Shown here piece by piece: positions 11,711 to 24,398 of a stretch of 64,000 bases of DNA. Numbering within the stretch: the first letter of the stretch is position 1; every line of letters begins with the position of its first letter. The DNA is from Dendrophyllia cribrosa (taxonomy: Eukaryota; Cnidaria; Anthozoa; Scleractinia; Dendrophylliidae), in NCBI GenBank assembly GCA_024195265.1, contig JAJLRJ010000007.1, forward strand, positions 32,737,948 to 32,801,947, in the 5' to 3' direction. The translations under genes and the position numbers were made by a program. A model generated the notes under the pieces. It was not told the DNA's origin, did not search any database, and worked only from the letters and a program-made list of their open reading frames with translations.

Positions 11711-12609
11711 AGGGACTGTCCAATAATTATCGGGAGGGGAGGTGGGAGGTTTGAAAAACCAGAGAGAGAGAGAGGGGGGGGGGGGGGGGGGGGGGGCATA
11801 AAGTAAAATCAAAGCAAGGATGGGGGGGGGGGGGGGGGGAGGGGGGCTCAAGGCAAAATAAGTCACTCAAGAGGAGGGGAGGCTTAACATTTTATTTCAA
11901 GTGTTTATAGTTTTCACTGAAATACTTGATGATCTGTTCTGTGGCTAAACTGCAATTTCAGTTTGTTGCAATACGATTATCTATTCTTCTCTACCTCTCA
12001 GTAGTAATATAGAGACGAATATAGTGATAACGTGTTTCTGGCTTTTAAAATTTGAATTATCAACAACATTTGAACAGTAGAATATAGTTATACACCAGTG
12101 CAAATATTTTGCCCTGTTGAAAATATTTTGCTCAGTTCAAATATTTTGCACTGGTTCGAAATAAATTTGAACCAGTGCAGACAAAATTGCGCCAAAATCA
12201 TAATTTCACTACAACATAGATAATCATATTGCAACAGATTGAAGATGTACTTCAACCAGCATAGTCTTAAGATCAGTGGAGGTAAAATGGCACTGGTTGC
12301 ACGAGTTCTCCAGTACGCTCGTGGTGATCATTCTTGCATCCCACGAGAAACCCAAGAAAACGATAACGAGGAAATGAGTTCCAGTGCAAGCAACTCGGAT
12401 TCACAATCAAGTGGTTCAGAAGTGGAATCGGATGGCTTTGTTGAACACTGCTTCCAGGTCATGTTTGTTCCAGATACGGATGTCCAACAAGTAAACGTGT
12501 AGTATTGCTGTATATCGATCCACGTCTGGAACAAACATTACCTCGTAGCAATAACAGGTGGGTGTATATTAAGAAAATGCTGGGTATTTGTATATAAAAG
12601 GTGTGTGAA

Positions 12610-12641
<32 letters not shown>

Positions 12642-12791
12642 CATACAAAATTTCTGACTGACTGATCAGAAGGGAGGGGGGGGGGGGCAATAACTAAATT
12701 CACTTCTTTAGAAGGGGGGGTATTACCTAATATTTTCCTACTTGAAGCCCATTTTCCAACCCCCCCTCCTGATAATTATTGTATAGTCCCT
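11711..12791. mobile_element. Harbinger-like MITE with poly-G tracts
   Basis: The ends are inverted: GGGACTGTCCAATAATTATC (left) against the complement of GGGACTATACAATAATTATC (right), flanked by TTA on each side, the three-base duplication used by PIF/Harbinger elements. Inside are long G runs (about 11776-11797, 11821-11839, 12609-12640) and an 87-codon plus-strand frame (12239-12502) rich in Ser/Glu/Asp whose function I cannot name. There is no transposase. The G tracts may be collapsed or inflated by the assembly. Confidence 0.55.
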
Positions 12792-14004
12792 TACTCATTT
12801 TTTTAGCGTAAAACCTTCATGCCTTTTCCGAGCTCATATCAGTTTATATTTCATAGAAACTTTAGCTTATCCGTATTTCGTGAGTAACACCTTTCTGTTA
12901 GTAGAAGTAATTACCATTACGTAATTATTTACACATTAACTGGCTTTATGCTCTAATGGCTCTTATGCATGACGACGTCACCAGCTCAAAATTCACCACC
13001 AATTAAGCCTCGTTTGTACTACATTCCTTGAAAACCTTTGACAAGTTCACGTTGTTTTTGTGTGGGTATTCTTTTCATATTTGCTCCTCTGAGAACTTGA
13101 CATTGATGTGAATGTCACGGGTTTACACTTCGAAAGCAAGGCTTGGGGTGAAATTAGCTAGTCTGACGTAAACATGCATAAGGGCTATAGCTATAGGTGT
13201 TTAGTCAAGATAATTAAATAAAGCTCAGGTCAAGTTTTTCTAAGCGCGCTGGTTGAAAATGGTAATTCTAGTTAGAGTATTTCACTGTCTTATTTTTCCG
13301 TAAAACTATATCGATTTAGGTGACTTCTTCGGACATTAATCGAGACTGTTTAATTACTTTTTGGACCCTGCTCACAAGTCACGTAATGTACGATAAAAGG
13401 TGGTATTGAGTAACAAAGGATCTATTATCTACCAAAGATCGTTCAAGATCACTTATGCACTTTACTATAGCCGTTAATGATATGGAAAGGGCGGTACTCG
13501 GACCGACCCACGAAGCTGTAATTAAGCGACTCTGCGCTGGTAATCAATGATTGCGGAGAAATTGTGAACAACAACTTTTATTTGTGAACTTACTATAACT
13601 CCTAAATGTTAATCAATAAGAATGTAGCTTGTAATTTTTATATTTCTCTCGTAGTTTTGTTTTGGCTGAGAAAAAACGTCAAGAGAAGTCAGCTTCGACT
13701 CTGACGAAAATATCGAAGGAATAAATGTTAATGATTTGTCCGAACCAATCACGGTGAGGCTTACGTTAGTCTACATTACTTTTTGATCTGCTTTTGACGT
13801 TGATTGACAGCTAATTCTCAGCCCAGATAAAAGCTATGTGAGAAACATTCTAAGCAGAACATTGTGAAGGAACTGAACTGTAAAGAACTGTGGAAGTCTA
13901 ATCAAGAGTAAAAACCAGAGCAAGCTACTGAAGTCTGCTTACTGAGTCCCGAACAGTTCAGTGTAGAATAAATTGCTTGTCCCCCAACAACGCTTATTCT
14001 ATAG

Positions 14005-14245
14005 TATTTCGTATCTTAAAAAGTTCAATTCAGAATCAAAACAAATTGAATAAACCCACGGCTATCTGAACAGAGCGACGAAAAGTCTGAAAGAACTACA
14101 GCGAGGACAGTCTTTACAAAAATTCATAGCGCAAGGACTCAGCAGACGTTTAACACATCGTTAGCTGTAGTTGATGTGGCTTTTTCAAACATCTAAGTAC
14201 GAGCTGAATCGATCGCTGTTGTTTACAAACTTTCTCGTTTTAGCT
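14005..14245 (-). repeat. Outer inverted repeat, right copy
   Basis: Reverse complement of 4885-5165. It ends about 560 bp upstream of the HYKK start codon, so the element borders, and may contribute to, the promoter side of that gene. Confidence 0.65.
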
Positions 14246-14805
14246 CCAACAGCCGTAATGCTGAGATCGTTTAACTTTAATCTAAAACAAAGAGCAGAAA
14301 CTTTTCTGAGAAAGTATCAAGTCTATATCATATTCCAGAGTTGATTACTATAAGGCATTTTCCGAAAATTGTGCTCCTTCATTCACTCCGTGTCGAACGG
14401 TTGAAACTTTGAATCAGCTTTCATTCAGCTTCGCCAAGAAACGCTGCGACACAACTCGAAAATTTCGCGCCTTTTTTGTTCAATAATGTGATCAGTAATT
14501 TTTATCGTTCTTTTCTTGTCTTTTTTCTTTCTTTCCCTTTTTTATTAAATAGCTCACACATTTTTATCCAAAAGATACTAAATTGCAGGCAGCGGTCATT
14601 TTTACTTTCCTTCAAATTACGAAATTTACCACCATCGCTGGAGTAGACCAGTGATGGTAGAGGTCATAGAGGTCCATGACCATATTATCATAGAGGTCTA
14701 TGACCATATTTGAGCAGTGTATCAATGTGTTGAATTATAAGGTCATTTATTTACCTCACTGATTTGATGGGAAGCTTGACATTGCTTCTATTATTTTATA
14801 GGAAA

Positions 14806-15384
14806 ATGGACAAGAAAAACACGCTAAAATCACCTTTTCCCAACGTGACTACACATCAAGCCGTAACTATGGTAACTCGACTGTTTAACCTGAACATCAC
14901 CGCAGTTAAAGAACTGAACAGCTTCGATGACAAAAACTTTTATATGCGAGGATCCTTAGTGACCGATCAGGAGGGTTCTGTTAGATCTGATTGCAAAGAG
15001 TACATACTCAAAATTGCAAATTACGTGAATTCAAACCACGAATGTTTCATAGACACACAACTCGACGCCATGTCGTTTCTCCACTCACGTGGTTATAGGT
15101 GCTCTTCTCCTGTCCTTTCCGTTTTCGGCACACGTTATGTGTTGTGTAAAATGCCAAGAAGCAACCATTCTGGTGGTATAGCATTTAAAACTGATGAAGA
15201 CAACAGCAGTGGAGACCTGGTGGAGATTTACGATGGTGGAGAGTATTCTGAAGAGGAACACTTTGTGTGTGCTGTGCGACTACTCAACTTTGTACCAGGT
15301 AAAGTGCTGGATCAAACATCGCTGAGCATCAAACTGCTTTTCGATGTTGGAATGGCTGTTGGAAGGATGAATCGAGACTTACAG
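14806..15384 (+). CDS. HYKK: Hydroxylysine kinase, coding exon 1
   Basis: This exon and 16366-16989 make one 400-residue protein of the aminoglycoside-phosphotransferase fold, close in length to human HYKK (AGPHD1, about 373 aa). HYKK uses GTP to phosphorylate 5-hydroxy-L-lysine in lysine and collagen breakdown. The exon starts with MDKKNTLKSPFPNV; I chose this ATG because the bases before it form an acceptor (ATTATTTTATAG|GAAA), leaving a 5' UTR exon upstream, rather than the earlier in-frame ATG at 14764. Visible parts are the nucleotide-loop region ELNSFDDKNFYM (about residues 36-47) and the ATP-anchoring lysine in EYILKIANY (K69). The donor is TTACAG|GTACGG, phase 0. No stop or frameshift is present, so the gene looks functional. 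Confidence 0.88.
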
Positions 15385-15664
15385 GTACGGTCTAGTTACA
15401 AAGTTTCTTTTATTATACGACATTTACCGTGCGTTACAGAAATTGCGTGCAAGCAATTGTTGTAAGGGCCGGAGATCAGTTTTCAGCATAAATTTGGCCG
15501 AACGTTTGAGATACGATACTTAACAATTATTGTAGCCTGTGTAACAGGCGCAAACGGACAGGGAAGTGGGAGAAAAAAAAAATAGGAGGACTTTGGAGAA
15601 ATACTCCTTTCCTTGCGTTTTTGGCCTCCCCGCTCCCTTATACCAGACTACACAGACTTCATTG

Positions 15665-16154
15665 ATTTAATAACAACAACAACAAGTAGCTTTATTTGCA
15701 TGACTATAAATCCTTACAGTATTGTAAAGCATTACAACATAACAAAATGAAATTACAATAATATAATAAAGAAAGGGAAAGTACAATCAGTCTGATTTGA
15801 TAATTTGATTATTGCGGAGATCTAAGCATGAAATAATGAATTTCACCAAATGAATATTTACAAAATAATTACGAGAGTTCATTAATTCATTGGTAACTTT
15901 TGAAGGAGATAACTGTTTTATATTTGGTAGGTGATACCCTATTTTCCTGTAAAATCCGTCCCTAATAATTGAGTATTTAGGACAGTGGAAAATGAAGTGA
16001 ATTTCATCTTCAATTTCATTAGATCCACAAGTAGGGCACAATCTATCATCTCTCGTGATTTGTTCATATCTACCAATTTCAGTCATTAATTTATGATTAC
16101 TTATACGAAATTTTACTAATTGGTTTCTGTCATTTGATTTCCTTGTAAGGTCTA
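15665..16154 (-). mobile_element. 5'-truncated LINE fragment in the HYKK intron
   Basis: The minus-strand frame (15787-16154) contains a zf-RVT-type knuckle, LCPTCGSNEIEDEIHFIFHC, preceded by LVKFRISNHKLMTEIGRY, which is typical of LINE ORF2 ends. The 3' end finishes in a GTT repeat (AACAACAACAAC on the plus strand at about 15671-15684), as LINE tails often do. The 5' truncation near 16155 is the usual result of incomplete reverse transcription. It differs from the LINE at the window start. Confidence 0.75.
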
Positions 16155-16365
16155 TGTAATGAGAAAGCTTTTATTCGTTCTTAAAGATATCATAAAATTC
16201 GAGTTTCTTAGATTTAGAAAGGCCAGTTACTTAGGCAGGTGCACAAACTACAGCCGGAATTTGCTAAGCTGTTCCTCCCAATTTTGTTTGCGCTATGCAT
16301 GCTTCTTCGCCAGCGATTTTAATGTGAGTTTACCATTCCTAACATTGCTTATTTTTGTTTCGCAG

Positions 16366-16989
16366 GAATTTGGATGTTCAAATCTTGATCGCGGTCCAGA
16401 GTTTTTGTGGGACATGTCTTGTGCTGGTGAAGAAGTAGAGCAATTTCTTAAAGCTGTCAGTGAAAATCATCGCATCGAAATGGTCCAAGAAATATGTCAA
16501 ACATTCCGCAAAGAAATCTCTGCAAAACTCCCCCTTTTGCCTAAGCAATTTATCCACGGCGATTTGAATCATGGAAATATCTTGGTTTTTCCTTCTGAAA
16601 ACGGTAACCTTGCACACGGTGTTGGTTTCATCGACTTTGGTTTTCTTAACTACAGTTGCCGTGTTTTTGATGTAGCGGTTGCTCTTATGCACATTTTGAA
16701 TGTTGCAGTTGACCGCGAATTAAGCTGCGGGCGAGTCCGAATGGCGAGGTACTTCTTGGCCGGATACCACTCCGTCAATCCCTTGTCCATGGAGGAAATT
16801 GAATTGCTCCCTATTTTGGTAGCCACACGATTTTGCCAGTCACTTGTTTATTGCACTTACCTTGTGAGTCCTGATGATGAAAAGGAATTGACGCGGATCA
16901 GAAACTGCTGGAGGAATCTTGAATTATTTTGGAAATTACCCAAAGAAGAAATTCTTAACATATGGTGCCAAATCAATAACGACAATTAA
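16366..16989 (+). CDS. HYKK: Hydroxylysine kinase, coding exon 2
   Basis: Follows the acceptor TTTTTGTTTCGCAG|GAATTT in phase 0, matching exon 1. It carries the catalytic loop FIHGDLNHGNILV (HxDxxxxN; about H257, D259, N264 of the joined protein) and the metal-binding GFIDFGFL (D283), followed by SCRVFDVAVAL, which is characteristic of HYKK-type proteins. It ends at TAA 16987-16989. The intron of 981 bp holds a LINE fragment in the opposite orientation. A polyadenylation signal lies at 17475. The open frame that appears to extend upstream of the acceptor to 16159 is intron sequence. Confidence 0.88.
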   Translation, partial: EFGCSNLDRGPEFLWDMSCAGEEVEQFLKAVSENHRIEMVQEICQTFRKEISAKLPLLPKQFIHGDLNHGNILVFPSENGNLAHGVGFIDFGFLNYSCRVFDVAVALMHILNVAVDRELSCGRVRMARYFLAGYHSVNPLSMEEIELLPILVATRFCQSLVYCTYLVSPDDEKELTRIRNCWRNLELFWKLPKEEILNIWCQINNDN

Positions 16990-17443
16990 CACTGGGTGAT
17001 CCTTGTAAAAGAAGCTATGTCATGGTGAATTGACATTTAAGGTTCAAAACTGCTCCAGATTAAAAGTTATTACCTTTGTTATACACAAAATGCTTATAAG
17101 AGTTTTTGAAGACACAAGGCAAGAAACTCGAACAATTGGCCATCTGCAGCCCAAGACACTTAGTTTTACTCATTTTCATTTTTACTCTTAGAACTTATTA
17201 GAATAATTTTAAACAAATTGGACCATTGTTCTTGGGTTTCCACTGATATACTGTAAATATGCCTTTTGGGCTTTTTGAAGTAACACTATAATTAGTGGCA
17301 TAGCCCCATTACGTACAGTGCTTGATTATTTCATTGCCACGAGTTCTTCAAATTCAAAAAAGGGCGGCTGGCATGGCAAATGTCAAGATAAATTGAGAGA
17401 GACTGTGATTGAAAATATGCTATATTACTTGAAATTTTCTCAA

Positions 17444-17480
17444 CATTTCTGGACTGTATGAGTCCAGAAAGTTGAATAAA
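17444..17480 (+). terminator. Hairpin and polyadenylation signal of HYKK
   Basis: TTTCTGGACT / AGTCCAGAAA form a ten-base-pair hairpin with a five-base loop, followed directly by AATAAA at 17475-17480. This is the first AATAAA after the HYKK stop, giving a 3' UTR near 500 nt. The hairpin may be incidental. Confidence 0.5.
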
Positions 17481-19020
17481 CTATAAACTAAAAAAATGCG
17501 TTATCTCGCGATATCTCGTTAATTAAAAAAATTTTCTTTGTTTAATAAGTGAATTTCGATTTTGGCAATATCAAATTTTCGCGATTTTTTAAGCACGTTG
17601 TAAAGAAAGAAAATTGTATATCACGAAATTTTCTGTAATAAGGTACTTTACCACCATTGAAGACATATTAGGAATCTGTTTATGTGGTGTAACTTTTGAA
17701 TGCATTGTTGAAGTCGGGTTTTCACAATTTTTCTTGTGATTTGCTTCTTTATTGGATAATGTTTTAATATGATATCAATGTGCCAGTAGCAAGTGTTTCG
17801 CTGTGCTCTCTTACGAAGACAAAAGTAATCAGATCATTTTCAAACTGTCACTTTTGAAAGGGTTTAGCTTTTTGAAAATCATGAAGGGGAGATTGTCACA
17901 GTCTTCGTAAGTCTACCTTTCTGTGTAAAACGACCAGGTATAAACCAGTTTTCCTCTGCAATGCTTACGCGTTAAGTGTCTTAAATTATATTCAGTTTAT
18001 TTGAACCTCAAAATAGTAATGATTAAATAGTCGGATGAGGATGAACATACAATTATGATAATCATTTTTGTATATTTTATCTTTTCGACACGCTTTTTAT
18101 ATTTTTTTAACACATTGTAGCTGATTCATATGGTTAATGGCACGGTCTCAATTTGTCTCCTCTTTTTTTAATTTTATCAGAATAATAATTTAATTAATGA
18201 GGGTAGCACTAAACAGTTACAGAAACTGATAAACTTGTGGCCCTTTTACAAAACTGAAAATTATAACATATATTAAAAGAAGTATATCTACAATTAATGG
18301 TTACCTAAAATGGATAAGAAGAATATACATTAACTAATTATATGTATACATATGCATAAGACTAGGCATATATTATTTAAGTTCTTAAAAATGGCTAAAA
18401 ATATTCAAGCTGGATAAGATATAACAGTACTTAAGCAGGGCTAAAATGGTCAAGCTCAGACTGGTTCTCTAAAGCTCTCTTATACCGGGAAGATTTGAAA
18501 GCCTTGGCAGATAGGCAAGTAGGCAGATGGACGTTTTTTAATTCCAACAGGCAGGGAGTTCCATTCTTTGATGCTATATGCACAGTAAAGGATCCAATGG
18601 CTTCTGTTTAACATGCTGCATTTGATTTTAAATACTGTATTAATTTGTAAACCTCGGCATTCTTTATTCATTCTAGATCTATAAAATTGATTAATAACTC
18701 CTAAGGAAAATAAAATTGAAGTAAAAATTTTAGATCTTTACTGTTGCTTGAAACAGTTGAGCTGTACTGTATCGTCTAAACAGGTATTTTAGAATACTAA
18801 TTTATAAATTATTAATTATTTCCTGCTACCAAGAGCATTTGGTTATACGAAATGTATTAACAACATGATAATACAAATTAATGTAGCTATATTGATTTTT
18901 GATGTTGATGTATAAAACGTTTAAAGAGGACACCACTCTTGCGGCAAACGAGGATGAATGAGAAATTTCCTGCGGATCAGTAGAATGAAAGGAAATCTAC
19001 TCTCTACTCTTTGCCTTTTA
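17481..19020. other. Intergenic, with a LINE-like scrap
   Basis: A+T-rich DNA without a gene. The minus-strand frame 18480-18671 contains YSIKEWNSLPVGIKK, which resembles the final ...WNSLP... motif found at the C-terminus of CR1/RTE-type LINE proteins; upstream RT motifs are not seen, so it is at best a short remnant. Confidence 0.35.
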
Positions 19021-19846
19021 GGCTACGTTTACACGGTACCGGACGAATTTTTGACCGGTTGAAAAATTTGGCCGGACATTTTGTTCACACGGAACCGTGC
19101 AATATTTTCGTTCTAACCGGTTGAATTTTAACCTTTGTCAGTTGTTTTACCATCTGCCCATGCGCAGAACGCTACTTAACCAGGTCCAAAATGGCGTCTA
19201 GAAAGAGAAAGGTCAACAATGGTAGCGATGACGACGATAACGATATTATTGGCAAAATTGTCCCAACAAAGAGACGTCCTCCCCGGTCTCACCTAGTGTT
19301 TTCGCCTGTGCTTCATCTTCGACTTACGGATAGATATGCGACTGTTTTGAATTAACAGGATTCCAGCACACCGTCGCCTTCGTGCGTGATTATTATTTAT
19401 TTACCTTGGCGTGATAGGCAACCCTTGCCAAGTATATTAAAATATAGATGTCGATGTAGATGTAAAGCTCCTCATGTCATAGCCATTTGCAAGATGATAT
19501 TTTGCATTAATACTGTAATATTAGTGATTAAAGCGATTAAGAATCCGACACATTCCATCTTCGTAGTATAGACTTTCTTTTTCTCTTCTTCTAGCTGAGT
19601 TACCACGCATCCATGCAACCACGCAGTTGCCGTACAAAAATTTAGACGGTCAAGGTGTTCATACCGCGCCGGTTAAATTATTGACCGTACCGGCTAAAAA
19701 TTCGTCCCCGATTTTGGCGTTCGAATTTTTGAACGGCTAGGCGTCTAAATTTTCGTACGGTTAGCGTGGTTCCGTGTGAACGGAACACCTAACCGCACGA
19801 AATTTCAACCGGTCGAACATTCGTCCGGTTCCGTGTAAACGTAGCC
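19021..19846. mobile_element. PIF/Harbinger-type MITE
   Basis: Ends are GGCTACGTTTACACGG on the left and its complement on the right, continuing as GGACGAATT-like inverted sequence, flanked by TTA at 19018-19020 and 19847-19849. The terminus and three-base duplication fit PIF/Harbinger. There is no transposase; a 54-codon ORF lies inside. Confidence 0.8.
19191..19355 (+). CDS. Small basic/acidic ORF inside the Harbinger MITE
   Basis: A 54-codon ORF starting in a good context (AAAATGG) reads MASRKRKVNNG, then an acidic DDDDND run, then PTKRRPPRSH. The two basic clusters look like a nuclear localisation signal. It may be the retained start of the Myb-like or nuclease gene of an autonomous Harbinger relative, later truncated. 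No domain can be named. Confidence 0.35.
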   Translation: MASRKRKVNNGSDDDDNDIIGKIVPTKRRPPRSHLVFSPVLHLRLTDRYATVLN

Positions 19847-19849
19847 TTA

Positions 19850-21635
19850 AACGTTTGGTCAGTTTTGTGCTATTGGCTCGCTGAGTATGAGGGTATTGCA
19901 GAATTCTTGACAGTAACTTTGAATCTAATTGTGTTTCATGTTTTATTGGTACTAGGAGACAGCGATTGTAATATTATAAGCGGCAAGCGGATACCCGCGG
20001 CCAGTTCCGTGATATATCGTTATATACACTGTAATTAACGACATTAACGAGTATCCTTCATTAAAAAAGCGGCTGAAAAAAGGTTACCGGATTAAAGCAA
20101 AAAAAGAATACGTAGTCGGCAATGCAAAGAAAAATAAACTCGTTAAATAGTTTTACCTGCAACTTTACATAAGTTGTTATTTGAATTTTGCGTAAGCTGT
20201 AATTGCAATGCTATTTGAAATGTAATAGTTATGTGCTTTGTCAAGTCAACTGCATATGATGCCCGATTTAGGGTGTTAGCTCTATTGTACATTGTACACA
20301 TTCATTGTATTAGGTAAAATTATGTATTCTAATATATTCTATGGTATTGTATTCTATTGTATTGTCGTTCTTTTGTGCTCTAATATTCTATTGTTTTAAC
20401 AAAAGAATAAGTGTTACCCCTAAATCGCGCATGGTATAGTCAACTGTTATTGTAACGACACCAAAATTGTAATTATAATGTTTTCCAATTTGTCACTGTT
20501 TTGTTATGGTATAAGTCTCAAGAGGAAAATACATCAAATTCTCTTGCCGCTTTATGTAATCCATAAAATCTGTGCATGCCAAAAAGGTAGTCGGCTTCAG
20601 GGCCGTAGCTAGCATGAGGCGAACAGAGGCCGAACCGAGTTTTGAATACTGGTACAAGCATTGGATCTCTCATGTAATAGCTAGGCTATGCATAAAAAAT
20701 GAGAATTTTTTCTGATGCTGTCTCGGTAAGAATTTTTGTCTGGCTATGGCCCTGCGGCATTGAAATGCCAATTGATAAAATTAGGTTGATTTTTATATTG
20801 TGGCGTGCGTGGCCTCGGTCAGAGATAAAGCTCTTCCGTGCGATGGTATCTTCAATTACAGTTCTGAAAGGTGGTCATATTATGCCTTTAGACAGATGCG
20901 GATTGCTTCTGATACAAAACTGGTAAACAGATTGAAGTGCTAACATTATAAAATTAAAGTGAGAAGTTAAATAACCTCTATATTTAATTGCATGAACTCT
21001 GAGGACTTCAAGCTCAATGAGAGAAGAAATGAAACCAACCTGCAAAGAGTGCATAAGAGCCTGTACAAAAACTCAAAACATCCAGATACCACGCAGCTCT
21101 TAAACCTCTAATTTCATTGGAACTGGGTATCACGCAGCTCTATTGTTTTCAGGGCTAGGGTCCATTGTTGTATTGTTTGTTCTATTGTTTTCTCAGCAAA
21201 TCAGAGAAAACCTTGTAAGAGCTGCGAACAAAACATCAGTTAAACAAAGCTAGGAAAAGAAAACATTTAGTTATTTATAAAATAATTGTTTGAATATTTT
21301 TCTCTTTATCTTAATTATTCGCTGACTGGATATCGCGAAACGCCGTTGCAATTGCACAAGATCTATAAAGGTTTGCTGAGTTCTGCCTCTCTTTCTCGTT
21401 TCTCAAAAGTCTCTTAAAAGCAGATTTAAACTGCGGTAAATTGCAACCTTTTTTTACATACCTCCCTGTCGAACTAATATTCGAAACTTCTCAATTTGGT
21501 TTCAAAAACCTAAGGTTTTCAACTCGTTAAGTCATGAAATTCAAAACAGTGAAAGCATCCGTTTGTTTGGCAAAAGACTTAAAAAATTCCTTCTTTTCTA
21601 GTCAAAAATACTCTTTGTTGAGCTACATACTTCTG
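19850..21635. other. Intergenic, no gene seen
   Basis: A+T-rich sequence with short TATTG/ATTCT repeats near 20330-20400. The 75-codon frame at 20699-20926 shows no motif and is likely chance. Confidence 0.4.
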
Positions 21636-21828
21636 TTTTCCTTTTCTTTTCTTTTTAAAATAATACATTTTATATTTCATGCTGTCCCCATAATTCGTAT
21701 GATGTATCCTATATTGTCAGGAAGCCTACATAAGCCCCCGGCTTCTATATAGGCTTCCTTGTCAATACCACCTTAAACTTTTTGTAGTCTATCGTCTTTA
21801 AGTTCATAAATTTCTAGTGTATTGTATT

Positions 21829-21860
<32 letters not shown>

Positions 21861-21885
21861 ATAATAATAATACAATACACTAGAA

Positions 21886-21938
<53 letters not shown>

Positions 21939-22127
21939 AATACAATACACTAGAAATTTATGAACTTAAAGACGATAGACTACAAAAAGTTTAAGGTGGT
22001 ATTGACAAGGAAGCCTATATAGAAGCCGGGGGCTTATGTAGGCTTCCTGACAATATAGGATACATCATACGAATTATGGGGACAGCATGAAATATAAAAT
22101 GTATTATTTTAAAAAGAAAAGAAAAAA
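21636..22127. repeat. 490-bp palindrome centred on AT repeats
   Basis: About 200 bp at 21636-21840 is repeated inverted at about 21935-22127, including AAGCCTACATAAGCCCCCGG and its complement. The centre is a (TAT)n/(TA)n mixture in which ATACAATACACTAGAAATTT occurs twice. Because of the palindrome the same peptide is encoded on both strands. It appears to be a foldback or MITE-like element. Confidence 0.75.
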
Positions 22128-22192
22128 AAAAAGAAAAAAAGAAAAGACGGTTTTGAAGGTGCTTCCTGAGCCAACGAAAGATGTCATACCAA

Positions 22193-22849
22193 AGGTAGCA
22201 ATTTTGTGACTCCTTTTCAAATCCCATGTCAAGCATGGATTCATTGTTCTCAGGGTCGTTAAGAAATAGTATAATTTTCAGCAGAGAATCTTTTCTTCAT
22301 ATATTAGTCCAAAAATGTTTGTTGTTATTCAGCATAGGTCTAGATTTAGGGTAGGATTTGGGTAAGTTTGAACATGGTGCAAAATAATTAAAATGGATAT
22401 TTTAAACAGATCAAGAATTGAGAACTTACCTTCAATCCTACAATACAATACAATGCAGAACGCTGGTATCCTTTCACATGTACTATGAACATTTCTACGC
22501 GTACAGTTATTAATATGTAAAACTTGTTTCAGTGGAGTGCGTAGCAAATTGACAGCCGACTGTTAAACTGAGAAACAGCTGAAAGCTTTTAGATGTTGCT
22601 TTTAGCTTTTAGGAGTTGGTTTTCGATAACAAAGTGTCCGCCAAATAGTGCCGAGAAAACTGTGACAAGTTTCAAGCAGCTAGCCAAAGTAAAAAGAACA
22701 CAAACCATGAAATATGGCTTTAGTAAATTGGTTTGGAGAACATTTAGAGAGGACTGTTATTGTGCGTTTTTGCTCTCTTCAATGTAACTTATGGCACGGC
22801 TTTATCATCTAATCATTTTCTTTTGTGTACAAAACATTTTGGTTATTAA
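22193..22849 (+). repeat. Duplicated segment, copy 1, left part
   Basis: Nearly identical to 59382-60068, with scattered substitutions and a few indels. It continues at 27598 after the TTAA element. No convincing gene is encoded; open frames such as 22593-22787 are preserved in both copies only because the copies are so similar. Confidence 0.85.
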
Positions 22850-24398
22850 GAGCGGATGTCTGTTAATATCGAGAATCCGACGACACTGGCAAAATTTCGA
22901 ATTTCTTTTTATTTTAACAAAAGAACCTATTAAGTGACCTATTTTCGAAAATGGGTTTAAAAGGTTCGATTTCATTTTACTTTTTTCAAAATTTCGATAA
23001 GTCGAAAATTAGCCTTTTGAGTCCGCGGGTGCTTTCATGGACCATTGAATTTTGGCTATTTTGGACCATTTTCAAAACGATCCTGTTATCGCAACATTCG
23101 GTGTCCTACAATGCCTTTGACACAGTGAATAAAACGTCTTTTTAGCTTTCTTTTGCAATAAAATTTTGTCGGAAATGTTAACTTTAAAAATCATTTTGGT
23201 CTTGTACAAAACACCTATCTTCGCCATGTAAACAAGAAGGCAAATTTAAGGAAACTTCGAATTAGTAAAATGCAGTCTGGTACATGAGTTTTAGGCAAAA
23301 AACAACACTACATTATAGCTGAATCTGTCTTTTATTTATTCTGAAATTATTTTTGGTGGCCCGTGAATACAGCGCTACTGAGAGATTTATCCGTGAAGGC
23401 TATTTTTAGCTTGACACCAACTTCGCATTCGATTTAATTGAATTTTAAGCGCTGGAATGACGGCGAGCTTAAGAACGAAACAGCGAAATTGGCCCTTAAA
23501 CAGGTCTTTAAAGCTTTGAAAACAACATTTACATGTTTTAAGCTATAATATTCATATGATTTTTATCTAGGACGCATTCAGTTAAAATGTAAGCTATAAT
23601 CATATGTATCATTGATCTACTTTGTTGCCGACGTATCAAAATACGGCATAAGTCTTTGAACAGTTCAATGAATGTTTAAGTTAGCTTGTCTCGCCTTTTC
23701 CTTGTTGTAAGCAGCAGAAATACAAGGATTCTTACATAGATATCTCACAAAAACCATGGCTTGCTTGACATTACAGCATTTGATATTCGCAAAATGTTGT
23801 TACAGACGTTTCGTTATTTACACACAGTGTACTCACATAAAAATATCCGATGACTTCCAATCCAAATGTCGCAGACATAAATGTACGAGAAAACATTGAG
23901 GACAGAAAAATATAGTCACATCTTGCCGTCCATTTAGTTGTATTAAGCGATACAAAAGAAACCATCACTCGTAAATAACAAGAGGTCAGTGAAAGGCGAT
24001 AAAATAATTGGTTGCGTGACCTAGTCACGTTCACATGCACTCCCAGTGGACCGGTCAGCGAAAAAAGCCAATAATGCGGGCCGCATGAGGAAGGCTTAAT
24101 TGCATTTGACTCCCACAAACGGAAAATAAAGGCCTAAACTGAAAGAACTGATTCAATACTACAAACTTGTCATTTTTCCCGTGAGTACCCCTGTCCTTTG
24201 CCACCATTGCCATGCTAGATGCGTACTTTCTAACAGCATACCGGTTATACCTAAGGGGTTTTCAGTTAGCTTTCAAGGGGGAAGGGTGTATCATATCCGG
24301 GGGGCTTGTAAGCGGCATAAAAAAGCGTTTCGGAATGCGATAATATGAAATAAGCTGAGCGGACTAATGCTAACACACAGCATTATTAGACTTATAAC

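Larger units (their letters stand above)
4885..14245. mobile_element. Large element with nested inverted repeats (KDZ-like candidate)
   Basis: Two blocks on the left reappear inverted and in mirrored order on the right: 4885-5165 matches 14005-14245, and 5330-5545 matches 10145-10380. The blocks on the left are 165 bp apart and on the right 3.6 kb apart, a distance partly explained by a later insertion at 11711-12791. Between them lies a transposase-like exon on the minus strand (5774-6247). This is best read as one transposon about 9.3 kb long, about 8.3 kb before the later insertion. The terminal bases and target-site duplication could not be defined. A fragment related to the inner block (ATCAATGTGTTGAATTATAA) also occurs at 14719-14738. 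Confidence 0.5.

Noticed and set aside
12459..12644. Proline-rich minus-strand frame
   Set aside because: The prolines are produced by the poly-G tract at 12609-12640.
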